DNA of 64,000 bases from Clostridia bacterium (GTDB lineage: Bacteria > Bacillota > Clostridia > Lachnospirales > Lachnospiraceae), in the NCBI GenBank assembly GCA_003249225.1, contig QKJQ01000013.1, forward strand, positions 62,001 to 126,000, given 5' to 3'. Each line of letters begins with the position of its first letter. The first letter of the stretch is position 1. Below, piece after piece: positions 54,209 to 63,480 of the stretch. The notes under the pieces were generated by a model that had not been told where the DNA came from, did no database searches, and saw only the letters and a list, made by a program, of their open reading frames with translations. A program made the translations under genes and the position numbers.

Positions 54209-54814
54209 TTATAATGCTGCAAAATTTCGAAGAATCAAAATTCCTGTGTCACCACTTTTTTCAGGATGGAACTGACAGGCAAATATATTTTCATGTTCTA
54301 CGCTTGCATCGATCAGCGTTCCATATTCTGTCGTTGCTGCCACGTCAGCTTTGTTCTCTGCATCAAGATAGAAGGAATGTACAAAGTAAACATAGGCTGG
54401 ATCTTCAATTCCCTGAAAGAGTTTTGCTCCTGGTCTAATATTAAGTGAATTCCATCCCATATGCGGAATTTTCAGACCTTCAGAATCTGGTATAAGACGT
54501 ATCTTTCCAGGTAAGATCTTTAACCCTTCCACCCCTTCACTTTCGTCACTGCTGTCAAACATGAGCTGAAGTCCAAGGCATATTCCAAGAAATGGTTTTC
54601 CCGATACCGCGACTTCCTTTATCACATCAACCAGCCCATACTGATGCAGTTTTTCCATTGCAACACCAAAGGCCCCCACACCTGGCAAAATTACTTTATC
54701 CGCCTTACGAAGAACATCAGCGTCTCTTGTAATTACAGCTTGTTCTCCTATCGATAACAATGCTTTTTCAACACTTCTCAAGTTACCTGCATCATAATCA
54801 ATGATTGCTATCAT
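54209..54814 (-). CDS. hisH: Imidazole glycerol phosphate synthase, glutaminase subunit
   Basis: Class I glutamine amidotransferase that supplies ammonia to HisF. 201 residues. Catalytic Cys in [11 protein letters not shown], and His and Glu in CQFHPEKSG. The ATG at 54812-54814 (MIAIIDY) has GGAGGAAGG upstream; an ATG five codons earlier overlaps that site. Pairs with hisF downstream. Confidence 0.96.
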   Translation of the reverse strand: MIAIIDYDAGNLRSVEKALLSIGEQAVITRDADVLRKADKVILPGVGAFGVAMEKLHQYGLVDVIKEVAVSGKPFLGICLGLQLMFDSSDESEGVEGLKILPGKIRLIPDSEGLKIPHMGWNSLNIRPGAKLFQGIEDPAYVYFVHSFYLDAENKADVAATTEYGTLIDASVEHENIFACQFHPEKSGDTGILILRNFAAL

Positions 54815-54912
54815 GTTGCCTTCCTCCATTTTATCTATAAAATAATTACTGCCAACACAAGAATATGAAAATCTGTCAGCCCAGAGACGTCTGTACCTTT
54901 ATGGTTCACACA

Positions 54913-56955
54913 TCAGTTTGCTGGCAGATTATCGATCACTTCATATACACGTGCACTATAGACAGCTTGCGAATCGCTGTTGATCAGGACATCTGCCTGC
55001 TCTTCAGTCAATCCGTAGGTTTCATATAATGCACTGACAATATCCGTTCGAACACCGTTCAGATCATCTTCAATTCCAAGCTGTGTACCATAAAAAATAT
55101 ATTTATTGTACCGCATCAGTCCCTTCAGTAAAGAGTTTAATGCTTCTGCCTCTGATCCATTTGCATGAAATACATGATAGGAGTTCAACTGTTTATTTAC
55201 ATACATTACGGTTATGATTTTCTCGTACAATGCAATGTCTTCGTCCTGAATGTCAAGACCATATACATCATCATATGCTTCATCATAACGATCAAGTTCA
55301 AAATTTACATCGGCACTTGCTATTGCGACCCTGTAAGTATAGATATTGGTTCCTGCTACAACCACAACAAGAATTACTGCAAACAGAACAAAAATAAAGG
55401 ATGCGCCAAATTTATTTATCTTACCTTCTTCGTTCTCAATCTCATCCAGCAGTTCTCTTCTGGCTTGTTCACGCTTGTCTTTCAGTTCTTTTTTCTTTTC
55501 AAGTTTGACAAGTTTGTCTTCTTTCTTCTTTTCTGAAGCAGCAGCTTTATCTTCTTTGTTCTTTTTGGAATCGTCTTCTTTTTTCTTCTTGGCCTCAATT
55601 TTAGCAAGCTTGTCTGCTTCTTTTTTTCCTTCCGCGGCAATTTCATCCTCTTCGAATTTAACAAGAGCCTCCGCTTTCATTTTCTCAATTTCTTCAGGTG
55701 TTCTGTCAGCTTTAATGTTCCCAAAAAGTTTATGCAAAAATCCTTTTCTTTTTCTTTTTGCATTTTTCTTTCCATTATCTGTATCGCTAATGTCTGGAAT
55801 CAGATCCCTGATTTCGGAATCATCAAAGACCTCATTGTTATTCATCGAAAAAGAAGCATTGTTTGATCCTGCAGTCTGTGCTGCTTTGTCTAGACTCTCC
55901 TCATAGCCCTCTTCGGGTTCATCTGCATTAATGGAGTTCCAGAATGCCATAATGTCATCATCTTCATTTAAGTTGTCGAACAGTTCCTGGTCTTCATTCT
56001 TTTCATCATTTTGCAGCATTTGAGCAGATGTATCTATCGACTCGTTTTCTTCTATAATATCATCAACAGACGGGATTGGTGTCTCTATGCCCATATCTTT
56101 AGTTTCAGAATATAAATCTTCGTTTGTCATCCCTGAAAACAGATCTTGTATTCCTTCTATATTAGGTTCTTCCTGCATTGTCTCCATATCATAGTTATTG
56201 AATGATGGAAAACTTTCTTCTGGTTCCTCTTCTCTGGTACTCTCGGCCTGTTCGAATAATTCACCCAGCATATCACTGATTTCATCCGGATCAACATCGG
56301 AAACAGCCATATCCTGATGATCAGGATATTCCGAGAGGATATCATCGACCATCTCAGGGAATTCACCCTCCGTTGTATCAATACCCTTTGATTCACTAAG
56401 ATGGATTCTATCAAGAAGATCCTGAGGACTTTCTGGCATATCGTCAAATATATCCGCCATGATCTCGCCTTCTGCCGCCAGATCGTCAAGTGCTTCATAA
56501 CCAGAATCAGACACAGCACTCCTTGTATTTTTCTCTTCTACCGGGAAAATATTATCCGTCTCGTCAAGACGATCTTCATCATCCAGTTCAAATTCATCCA
56601 AATCCTGCTTGAATAAATCATCAAAAAAATCATCATCCGTGTCATCATGAATGCTATATTCTCTGACCGATGTTTTGTTATTCACTACAGAGTTGTCTGT
56701 CGGATCATCCGTGCTGACTGACATCTTTGTTTCAGAAGAAACTTCCTTTTTTCTTTCTGTCATTTCTGTTTCCTTTTCTTTTGAAGAAGCTGATCTTTTG
56801 GGTCTGCTACTATCGTTTCGTTGAATTTCCGATGCCATAACGGAACTAAGCAGACTATCCAGATAGGATTCGTCTGCCTTGCGTTTTGCTTCACAATTGC
56901 TGCAGTATTCAGTTCCTTTTTCAACTTCAATTCCACATGATTTGCATTTTGCCAC
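54913..56955 (-). CDS. Zinc-ribbon, acidic, single-pass membrane protein
   Basis: Function unknown, 680 residues. A zinc ribbon CKSCGIEVEKGTEYCSNC occupies residues 4-21. A very acidic, probably disordered region rich in Asp, Glu and Ser covers about 75-405, then a Lys/Glu-rich coiled coil of high charge (about 440-520), one transmembrane helix (about 530-552), and an extracellular C-terminal domain of about 125 residues that is likely helical. The start at 56953-56955 lies 39 bases after the cheV stop, so it is probably co-transcribed with cheV. A cytoplasmic zinc ribbon and acidic tether linked to an outside domain suggests a scaffold or sensor (inference). Confidence 0.8.
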   Translation of the reverse strand: MAKCKSCGIEVEKGTEYCSNCEAKRKADESYLDSLLSSVMASEIQRNDSSRPKRSASSKEKETEMTERKKEVSSETKMSVSTDDPTDNSVVNNKTSVREYSIHDDTDDDFFDDLFKQDLDEFELDDEDRLDETDNIFPVEEKNTRSAVSDSGYEALDDLAAEGEIMADIFDDMPESPQDLLDRIHLSESKGIDTTEGEFPEMVDDILSEYPDHQDMAVSDVDPDEISDMLGELFEQAESTREEEPEESFPSFNNYDMETMQEEPNIEGIQDLFSGMTNEDLYSETKDMGIETPIPSVDDIIEENESIDTSAQMLQNDEKNEDQELFDNLNEDDDIMAFWNSINADEPEEGYEESLDKAAQTAGSNNASFSMNNNEVFDDSEIRDLIPDISDTDNGKKNAKRKRKGFLHKLFGNIKADRTPEEIEKMKAEALVKFEEDEIAAEGKKEADKLAKIEAKKKKEDDSKKNKEDKAAASEKKKEDKLVKLEKKKELKDKREQARRELLDEIENEEGKINKFGASFIFVLFAVILVVVVAGTNIYTYRVAIASADVNFELDRYDEAYDDVYGLDIQDEDIALYEKIITVMYVNKQLNSYHVFHANGSEAEALNSLLKGLMRYNKYIFYGTQLGIEDDLNGVRTDIVSALYETYGLTEEQADVLINSDSQAVYSARVYEVIDNLPAN

Positions 56956-56994
56956 TCTTACACCACCCGACTCAGCATTTGTTCAATGTAATCT

Positions 56995-57897
56995 TTATTT
57001 TTCCAGCAAACCATCAATTGCCTCAACAAGTGAACCAATTTCAGGTTTTGTTAACTGAGCGTCTGCACCAAGCAGTTCACCCTTTCTTCTCATCTCTGGA
57101 TTGATCAGGGATGAAAAAATAACAACCGGTAAGTGTTTTAGTTTAGGATCTGTTTTTATAAGCTTTGTAAGCATGTGTCCATCCATCTTCGGCATCTCAA
57201 TGTCTGTTACAACAATCGATACGCTGTTGTGAATAATACCTGCATCGCGGAAAGCACATAGTTTATCCCATGCCTCTTGTCCGTTTGTTGTTGATATAAT
57301 GTTCACAAAACCTGCTTTGATCAGGCAGTCATGAATCAGTCTGATAAGCAATGGTGAATCTTCAGAAATGAGGATTGGTGTAGATCTTCTTTCTCTGACG
57401 CCCATATCATCAATTTGTGAAGTACGAAGTCCTGTTTCTGGACTGATGTCTGATACGATCTTTTCAAAATCAAGAATTACAATGAGTTTACCGTCTAATT
57501 TTATGATACCTGTTGCTACACCCTTCTCGCCATTGTTCATAGTCGCATCCGGTTTCTGTATATCAGCCCAGGAAAGTCTATGAATACCAATAACTCTCTG
57601 AACATGAAAAGCTGCGTTCAGGTTATTAAAATTCGTAACAATATACATATCTTTGCTTTCATCTGTATGAACATTCATTTTTAAACAAGTCGCAAGATCA
57701 ATTATTGTAATAATCTCTTCTCTTGGCATAAAAATTCCTTCTACAGCGGGATGTGCATTCGGAACCGGTGTTGGTTTTTTAAAGGGAAGAATCTCTTTCA
57801 CCTTTGCAACATTTATTCCATATAAATGATCTCCTACAGAAAATTCCAGTATTTCTAATTCGTTTGTTCCGCTTTCAAGCAAAATATTCGTTTCCAT
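56995..57897 (-). CDS. cheV: Chemotaxis coupling protein CheV
   Basis: CheW domain joined to a receiver domain, which couples chemoreceptors to CheA and adapts through phosphorylation. 300 residues: CheW domain about 10-160, receiver about 172-297 with the phosphoacceptor Asp232 in VVTDIEMPKMDG and conserved Lys in LTKPE. ATG at 57895-57897 after GGAGGTG. It has a good promoter and is followed by the zinc-ribbon gene. No other chemotaxis or flagellar genes lie in the window. Confidence 0.93.
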   Translation of the reverse strand: METNILLESGTNELEILEFSVGDHLYGINVAKVKEILPFKKPTPVPNAHPAVEGIFMPREEIITIIDLATCLKMNVHTDESKDMYIVTNFNNLNAAFHVQRVIGIHRLSWADIQKPDATMNNGEKGVATGIIKLDGKLIVILDFEKIVSDISPETGLRTSQIDDMGVRERRSTPILISEDSPLLIRLIHDCLIKAGFVNIISTTNGQEAWDKLCAFRDAGIIHNSVSIVVTDIEMPKMDGHMLTKLIKTDPKLKHLPVVIFSSLINPEMRRKGELLGADAQLTKPEIGSLVEAIDGLLEK

Positions 57898-57931
57898 TGC
57901 AACACCTCCAAATTGTAGTGAGTATATTCAC

Positions 57932-57960
57932 ATTATACAACATACACCTCAATAATACAA
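57932..57960 (-). promoter_or_regulatory. Predicted promoter of cheV
   Basis: Minus-strand -35 TTGTAT (57955-57960), 17-base spacer and -10 TATAAT (57932-57937). Sigma-A type, not a flagellar sigma-28 type. Confidence 0.75.
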
Positions 57961-58683
57961 TTATTTCATTTTAAATATCACAGTTTGAGAATCCTTCATC
58001 ATAAAAAGATTCATTGTTGTTGGTGAAAAACTCTTCGGAACTTCAAAGACCAACAGAGCCTCCTGAGATGAAGAGGGATCAATTACAACATTCAGATATT
58101 GAAAATCATTTAACAAAATTGATGGGCTTGGCGTATAATAACTGCCATTATCCACATCTAGAAGGTATGTCAATCCGACCTGCGATATGGAAACGCTCTG
58201 CTGTTGATCTGAATTATTTTGGAGCATCAATGTTACAATCAGTAACTGAGAGGCACTGTTAAATGGTTCGATACGACTAGACTCCCCTACCGAATAGCTG
58301 TCATACAGCTCAAATCCCTGATAAGTCGTTTTGATGGCATCGTTACCAAGCAGCACAGATAATTCTGTATTTGCTGTAGTGTTTCCATTGGTATCATTCG
58401 TTCCTGCAGTATCGGAACCAGATGCTGTATCCTGTGTACTCTCCGCAGCTGCCGCAGTAGGTGTGACCGTTGCTGGTACATCCGTCGGCACAGGGGTCAA
58501 CGTTATGAGGTCATCCCGGTCTATAAGACCTTCTGTGTAATCACCGTCATACTGAAGCAGGAGGTCAGCACTGTATTCTGCAAGTACATCTTCTTCATCT
58601 TCTGACAAACTATAATTCCACATGGAGCAGCCCGTCAAGAATAGCGTGCTCAAAAGCACAATAATGATTGCAAACTTCTTCAA
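57961..58683 (-). CDS. Lipoprotein with Thr/Pro-rich linker and C-terminal beta domain
   Basis: Function unknown, 240 residues. Lipobox FLTGC follows a hydrophobic signal segment (anchor Cys at about residue 19). A linker rich in Thr, Pro, Ala and Ser spans about 65-110, and the C-terminal 125 residues form a beta-rich domain with the pattern LLIVTLMLQNNSDQQQSVSI, like the DUF4352/DUF5067 extracellular families. I place the start at a TTG (58681-58683, giving MKKFAII) because GGGAGG lies seven bases upstream; the ATG nine codons earlier would put that site inside the gene. It is downstream of the sensor kinase gene but separated from it by a terminator. Confidence 0.78.
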   Translation of the reverse strand: MKKFAIIIVLLSTLFLTGCSMWNYSLSEDEEDVLAEYSADLLLQYDGDYTEGLIDRDDLITLTPVPTDVPATVTPTAAAAESTQDTASGSDTAGTNDTNGNTTANTELSVLLGNDAIKTTYQGFELYDSYSVGESSRIEPFNSASQLLIVTLMLQNNSDQQQSVSISQVGLTYLLDVDNGSYYTPSPSILLNDFQYLNVVIDPSSSQEALLVFEVPKSFSPTTMNLFMMKDSQTVIFKMK

Positions 58684-58793
58684 GTTTTTTCCTCCCGCCA
58701 AAAAAAACATGTAATAACATTAATATTTTGTATTATTACAATAATAATAACACCTTACTATATTTTCGGCAATATTCCCAACAAACTTTATAT

Positions 58794-58842
58794 AAAAAAA
58801 TAACAAATGTGAAATTTTTGTTTACAAAAAAACACATTTGTT
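58794..58842 (-). terminator. Terminator of the two-component operon
   Basis: AACAAATGTG pairs with CACATTTGTT across a 21-base loop and, on the minus strand, a run of T follows, ten bases after the kinase stop. Confidence 0.8.
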
Positions 58843-58851
58843 ACTTTTCAA

Positions 58852-60438
58852 TTACTTATTGGATGCATCCAGTTCTATCCAGAACTCAACACCTGTCTCA
58901 TGATTTTTCACACCATATTTCATGGAGTGGGAATCCATGATAGCCTTTACAATGGAAAGTCCAATTCCATTGCCGCCATATTCTCTCGTGCGTGCCTTGT
59001 CAACTTTATAGAATTTGACCCATACATTATCAATATCCTCTTCCGGTATCGGATCTCCGGTATTAAAGACTGCGATACGAATCAGGTCATTATCAATTTT
59101 GATTGTTTTAATTTCAATGATTTTGGCACCTGACGCATGATTTATCGCATTACTCATATAATTGGTTATGACTTCCTCAATCATGTACTCATCTGCCCAC
59201 ACATAAATTGGTTCTTCCTGTTCAAAATGGATGCATATATCATTTTGTTTACGCAGGATCTCTGTCGCATTTATTACTGATGTAATAACTTCACAAATGT
59301 CAAATCTCTGTATCTCCAGTTGATTGTTTCCGTGTTCAATCTGATTCAGTGATAAAAGTTTTTTCACCATCTGATTCATTTTAACGGCTTCATCAATAAT
59401 AACATCACAGTAAAAATCACGGCTTTCCTGATCATCACTGATATTATCTTTAAGTCCTTCTGCATACCCTTGAATCAATGCAATCGGCGTCTTTAATTCG
59501 TGTGTGACATTTGACAGGAAATCCTTTCTCATTTCATCGATTTCAACTTTTTTCTCGATATCAATTTTAAGTTCCGCGTTTGCTGCTTTTAACTCTGAAA
59601 TTGTGTTTTCCAGTCTCTCGGATAGGTTATTTATGCTATTTCCTAATTCACCGATCTCATCTTTTGATGTTATTTTATATTTAACTTCAAAATCAAGTTC
59701 TGACATTCTTTTCGCAATTGTGGACAGCCGTATGATTGGTTTTGTAAACCTTGAGCTGAACAAATATGCAATCAGACTTCCCAGAAGGATGGTCACTATT
59801 CCGATGTATGCAAGAAATTGGTTGGATATTTTAACCGATTCCTGTATGCTCTCTATATTCGCTCTAACAAAGATCTGATAACCGTTATCCAGATTTCCGT
59901 AAAGGTCGATATAATTTGATTCCAAAATACTGTCATACTGAGAATAGATACCATAGTAATCATAGCTTTCCAGTACCTGTACGTTGCTGATTCCAGGTGT
60001 GGTAAGCATAGGATACGTATATGCCTGGATGGAATCACGAATTGAATCCTTCACACGGCTATACTCTCTGTCTTCCACACTGTTGGCCATGTCAGTTCCT
60101 TTGCTCCCAAGGCGAACAAGCCAGGGATAGATCATGTAGGTATCATATTTCGTTCCGAACCAACTGGTAAGTTCAAGATCATTGATCAGATAGATTTTTA
60201 CATTATACTCAACTTCCATACGGTCTAGCTGAGCGACCTGATCTTCGCTTAATTCATCTTCGTAGTAACCAGACAGATAAGACTGAAGTTCTGTGTAGGT
60301 CTCTGTGAGGACTTGTTTTTTGCTGTATACATAATAACTTTGTAAGAAAGAACGATTTAATGTCCAGTACAATACAATTGTTAATGTAATTGCGATTGTA
60401 AGGAATAAAGCAATCTTAAATCGTAGGGAATATCTCAT
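58852..60438 (-). CDS. Sensor histidine kinase
   Basis: Membrane-bound kinase that phosphorylates the adjacent response regulator. 528 residues: transmembrane helix about 8-28, an extracellular sensor domain of about 175 residues, a second helix about 207-229, a HAMP domain to about 285, a dimerisation domain with the phosphoacceptor His313 in SNVTHELKTPI, and an ATP-binding domain with the N box MSNAINHAS and G box GNGIGLSIVKAI. The ATG overlaps the regulator stop as TAATG. The signal is unknown. Confidence 0.94.
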   Translation of the reverse strand: MRYSLRFKIALFLTIAITLTIVLYWTLNRSFLQSYYVYSKKQVLTETYTELQSYLSGYYEDELSEDQVAQLDRMEVEYNVKIYLINDLELTSWFGTKYDTYMIYPWLVRLGSKGTDMANSVEDREYSRVKDSIRDSIQAYTYPMLTTPGISNVQVLESYDYYGIYSQYDSILESNYIDLYGNLDNGYQIFVRANIESIQESVKISNQFLAYIGIVTILLGSLIAYLFSSRFTKPIIRLSTIAKRMSELDFEVKYKITSKDEIGELGNSINNLSERLENTISELKAANAELKIDIEKKVEIDEMRKDFLSNVTHELKTPIALIQGYAEGLKDNISDDQESRDFYCDVIIDEAVKMNQMVKKLLSLNQIEHGNNQLEIQRFDICEVITSVINATEILRKQNDICIHFEQEEPIYVWADEYMIEEVITNYMSNAINHASGAKIIEIKTIKIDNDLIRIAVFNTGDPIPEEDIDNVWVKFYKVDKARTREYGGNGIGLSIVKAIMDSHSMKYGVKNHETGVEFWIELDASNK

Positions 60439-61121
60439 TATTCATCCGCCTCAACTTCAAATTTGTATCCCATGCCCCAGATTGTCTTAATGAAATCACC
60501 TTTTTCGCCCATTTTGCTTCTGAGTTTTTTTACATGGGTATCAATTGTTCTGGCATCACCAAAGTAATCATAATTCCAAACATTGTTCAGAATCTTTTCC
60601 CTTGATAACGCAACACCTTTATTTACAATAAAATATGTGAGAAGTTCAAATTCTTTTACACTTAATTCAATAGACTTATTATCAATCCGTACTTCGTGAG
60701 CTGCCTGGTCAAGAACTATACCACCAATCTCAACCGTACTGTTATCAAGCGCATTGGATCGGCGGAGAATAGCTTCAACCCTGGCTACCAGTATTTTAGG
60801 GCTGAAAGGTTTTGAAATGTATTCGTCAACGCCAAGCTCAAATCCAAGCAATTCATCTTTTTCATCGCTTTTTGCTGTCAGCATAATAATCGGTACCTTA
60901 GAATACCTCCGGATTTCCCGGCAAGTCTGCCATCCATCCATCTTAGGCATCATAACGTCTAAAATTATCAGGGAAATGTCTTTCTTTTCAAAAAACAGAT
61001 CAACCGCTGCTTCTCCATTTTCTGCTTCTAACACCTGATAATCCTGTCTCGTCAGGAAATCTTTTACTAATTTACGCATCCTGCTTTCATCATCAACTAC
61101 AAGCACTTTCAACCGTTCCAC
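60438..61121 (-). CDS. OmpR-family response regulator
   Basis: Transcription factor of the two-component pair. 227 residues: receiver domain with Asp55 in LDVMMPKMDG and conserved Lys in ISKPFSP, and a winged-helix DNA-binding domain (about 130-225, with VKEFELLTYF and WGMGYKFE). Overlaps the kinase gene by one base. Targets unknown; the lipoprotein gene downstream is a possible one. Confidence 0.95.
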   Translation of the reverse strand: MERLKVLVVDDESRMRKLVKDFLTRQDYQVLEAENGEAAVDLFFEKKDISLIILDVMMPKMDGWQTCREIRRYSKVPIIMLTAKSDEKDELLGFELGVDEYISKPFSPKILVARVEAILRRSNALDNSTVEIGGIVLDQAAHEVRIDNKSIELSVKEFELLTYFIVNKGVALSREKILNNVWNYDYFGDARTIDTHVKKLRSKMGEKGDFIKTIWGMGYKFEVEADE

Positions 61122-61181
61122 TACCGCACCTCCAATGTAATTTCCCTAATAGTAACAGGTATTTATGATGAAACTGTGTTT

Positions 61182-61889
61182 TTATTCCGCCTTTTTTTCC
61201 TTTTCCAGAATAATTTGCTCCCTTTCATTAAGTTCTGCTTCTTTTTCCTGTAAACTTTGCTCCCATTCCGAATATTGATCAATGACTTTTGTTTCGGCAT
61301 TAATGAATTTTGAATCATCACTGAAGTAAACAACCGCGAGTAATGAAATAAAACCAACAGCCAGCATAAAAATAACAATTTTCAAGTTTCTTATCGTATT
61401 CTTGTTTGATGCCAGTTTGCGTTTTTGCTTTTCGAACTCTGCATCGTGTGCCCAGATCAGACGTTTTTCTTCGAGTTCTGCGTCTTGTCTGATGGATTCA
61501 TCGGGTGTTTCGGGTTCCATCACTTTTTCTATATCGTCTTTTAAGCCTGCCATCGCTTGCTGACCTTCTTTTGCAGCGACCGTGACAGCAGATGAATCTG
61601 TTGTTTGAATAGCAGAACCCGTCTTAACACTTATTTTAGGCATTGATTCTTCGGATACTTTTCCAGTATCCAATAGAATCTGATAGAGTTCATGAAGGAA
61701 ACTAAGTCCGACCGGAGTCACAAACATCTGATTATCAACCAGTTTTGTATATACATTCCAGACGGCTTCCGGTGCATTCAAATTAGTTTTAGCCTTAATA
61801 TAGCGAATAGCTTCTGCTTCTTTTTGTGCTGCTCTGCCAGTCTTTTCATCTTCAAAACAAAATCCATTAACTACACTTAGCTTCTGCAT
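61182..61889 (-). CDS. Membrane protein with terminal coiled coil, unknown function
   Basis: Not recognised. 235 residues: an N-terminal soluble region with a short helical domain (about 25-85, including APEAVWNVYTKLVDN), a low-complexity middle, one transmembrane helix at about 170-190, and a C-terminal Glu/Lys coiled coil (about 205-235). I use the ATG at 61887-61889 (MQKLS), which has GAGGG six bases upstream, rather than the ATG two codons earlier. It precedes the two-component operon and follows the cyclophilin gene. Confidence 0.7.
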   Translation of the reverse strand: MQKLSVVNGFCFEDEKTGRAAQKEAEAIRYIKAKTNLNAPEAVWNVYTKLVDNQMFVTPVGLSFLHELYQILLDTGKVSEESMPKISVKTGSAIQTTDSSAVTVAAKEGQQAMAGLKDDIEKVMEPETPDESIRQDAELEEKRLIWAHDAEFEKQKRKLASNKNTIRNLKIVIFMLAVGFISLLAVVYFSDDSKFINAETKVIDQYSEWEQSLQEKEAELNEREQIILEKEKKAE

Positions 61890-61935
61890 ACCCATCCCTC
61901 AATTCTGTGCTCCGCCCGGCACAATGAAACCTTTT

Positions 61936-62763
61936 CTAATATGTAAATACATTTACAGTACGAATTATAATATCTTCTTCCGGTCTGTATGTCGCATCGA
62001 CTGAAGCGGCTGCAATGGCGTCCATTACATCAAAGCCTTCAAATACCTGACCAAAGACGGTATGATGTCCATCCAGCCAAGGTGCACCGCCATAAATGTC
62101 ATAAAGCGACAGTTCATCCGGTGTGAGAATGGTATCATACCCGGATTTCAAATAGTCCGAAAAACTGTATCCTTTGTAATCAACCAAAGATTTTAACTCT
62201 GCAAGTGAAGAAGCACTTTTCTGCACAAGAAAAAACTGACTCGTATTTGTATCGGTGCCGGAATTTGCCATACAGAGAGCTCCACGGTATGGATGGAGTT
62301 CCTCACTGATTTCATCAGCAAACGGTTCTCCATAGATACTTTCACCACCATGCCCCGTACCAAGAGGATCTCCGCTTTGTATCATAAAATCGTCAATTAC
62401 CCTGTGAAATACTTGGCCATCATAATATCCTTCTCTGGCATGTGTCAAAAAATTATCCACAGCAAGCGGAGCCTGATCCGGAAACAATGCAATCAGAATG
62501 GAACCATAATCTTCTACAATAATCTCAGCAACGGTATCTCCGATCTCAGGCATTGTAAATTGCAACAACTGTTGTGCTGCCGACGAAAGCGTAGGCTCTC
62601 CGGTCCAGGTCTCATCAACAGCTGTGACATCGACCTTGTCGGCATCCTCCTGTTGATTTGCCTCTGTGGTCTGACAGCCCGTCAGAAATAGCAGCATCAG
62701 TAGTATGGTTACTATCAGCAAATGTTTCTTCTTTCTTTTAATCTGGTCTTCCCTGCTGTTCAT
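61936..62763 (-). CDS. Cyclophilin-type peptidyl-prolyl isomerase, lipoprotein
   Basis: Extracytoplasmic folding helper that isomerises proline bonds. 275 residues: signal segment with lipobox LTGC (anchor Cys at about residue 30), short linker, and a cyclophilin domain (about 75-272) with the catalytic Arg in VFHRVIDDFMIQSGDP, NTSQFFLV, and HTVFGQVFEGFDVMD. ATG at 62761-62763; the ribosome site AAGGA is about 12 bases away, which is rather far. A promoter lies at 62836-62864. Confidence 0.9.
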   Translation of the reverse strand: MNSREDQIKRKKKHLLIVTILLMLLFLTGCQTTEANQQEDADKVDVTAVDETWTGEPTLSSAAQQLLQFTMPEIGDTVAEIIVEDYGSILIALFPDQAPLAVDNFLTHAREGYYDGQVFHRVIDDFMIQSGDPLGTGHGGESIYGEPFADEISEELHPYRGALCMANSGTDTNTSQFFLVQKSASSLAELKSLVDYKGYSFSDYLKSGYDTILTPDELSLYDIYGGAPWLDGHHTVFGQVFEGFDVMDAIAAASVDATYRPEEDIIIRTVNVFTY

Positions 62764-62835
62764 AAACTGTTATGTTCCTTCCATTCAATATCGCCCTGTC
62801 AACTCCAACGATTATTTCTCATCTATTTATTATGT

Positions 62836-62864
62836 ATTTTACTTGATACTACGAATATTGTAAA
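62836..62864 (-). promoter_or_regulatory. Predicted promoter of the cyclophilin gene
   Basis: Minus-strand -35 TTTACA (62859-62864), 17-base spacer and -10 TAAAAT (62836-62841). Confidence 0.6.
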
Positions 62865-62907
62865 CTACGAAATCGTTGTGTCTGTTTTTGTAGATTTTAT
62901 ATTTAAT

Positions 62908-63480
62908 CTAGAGCCAAAAGGCAATGGCAAAAACACAAAGCCCCGCAATTCCCGTCCCGAGCATTACTAATGTCGGATTGATCTTCCACTTACGAAGCAC
63001 AAAAAAGGCTGCCAGAAACAAACCAAGAGATGCGAAATCAATTCCTTTTACATTATCGATCATACCACTGTCTCCCCAAAGAGAAAGCTCTGCCAGTGTA
63101 AACCCAGCTGATCCGATCAGCGCAATTACCGCCGGTCTGAGACCTTTCAGAATTCCCTGCATCAAGGAAAGGTTTCTATATTTGTAATAAAAGGTCCCAA
63201 GAAGCAGGACAATACAGCAGGATGGAAAGACGCAACCAGCGGTCGCGATCAAAGCGCCGGCAATTCCGGCGATACGTATCCCAACGAACGATGCAGAATT
63301 TATTGCGACCGGCCCCGGGGTCATCTGTGATATGGTTATTACATCAGCAAATTCTTTTAGGGACAGCCAACCATTCGTATCAACAACCTGATTCTGTATG
63401 ATCGGCATTGCTGCATATCCTCCGCCGATACTAAATAAACCTACCTGGAAGAAACTCCAGAATAATTTTAGATATATCAT
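62908..63480 (-). CDS. Chromate transporter family protein, second half
   Basis: Short-chain CHR-family membrane protein of 190 residues with about five or six predicted helices. The family motifs FFQVGLFSIGGGYAAMPII near the N-terminus and ISQMTPGPVAINSASFVG are present. Short-chain members work as pairs, and the partner gene overlaps upstream by four bases (ATGA). Real substrates in anaerobes without chromate exposure are not known. Confidence 0.92.
   Translation of the reverse strand: MIYLKLFWSFFQVGLFSIGGGYAAMPIIQNQVVDTNGWLSLKEFADVITISQMTPGPVAINSASFVGIRIAGIAGALIATAGCVFPSCCIVLLLGTFYYKYRNLSLMQGILKGLRPAVIALIGSAGFTLAELSLWGDSGMIDNVKGIDFASLGLFLAAFFVLRKWKINPTLVMLGTGIAGLCVFAIAFWL

Noticed and set aside
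55346-55906. Plus-strand ORF of 186 codons rich in Ser, Phe and Leu
   Set aside because: Mirror of the Lys/Glu-rich coding strand of the zinc-ribbon membrane protein; no ribosome site.
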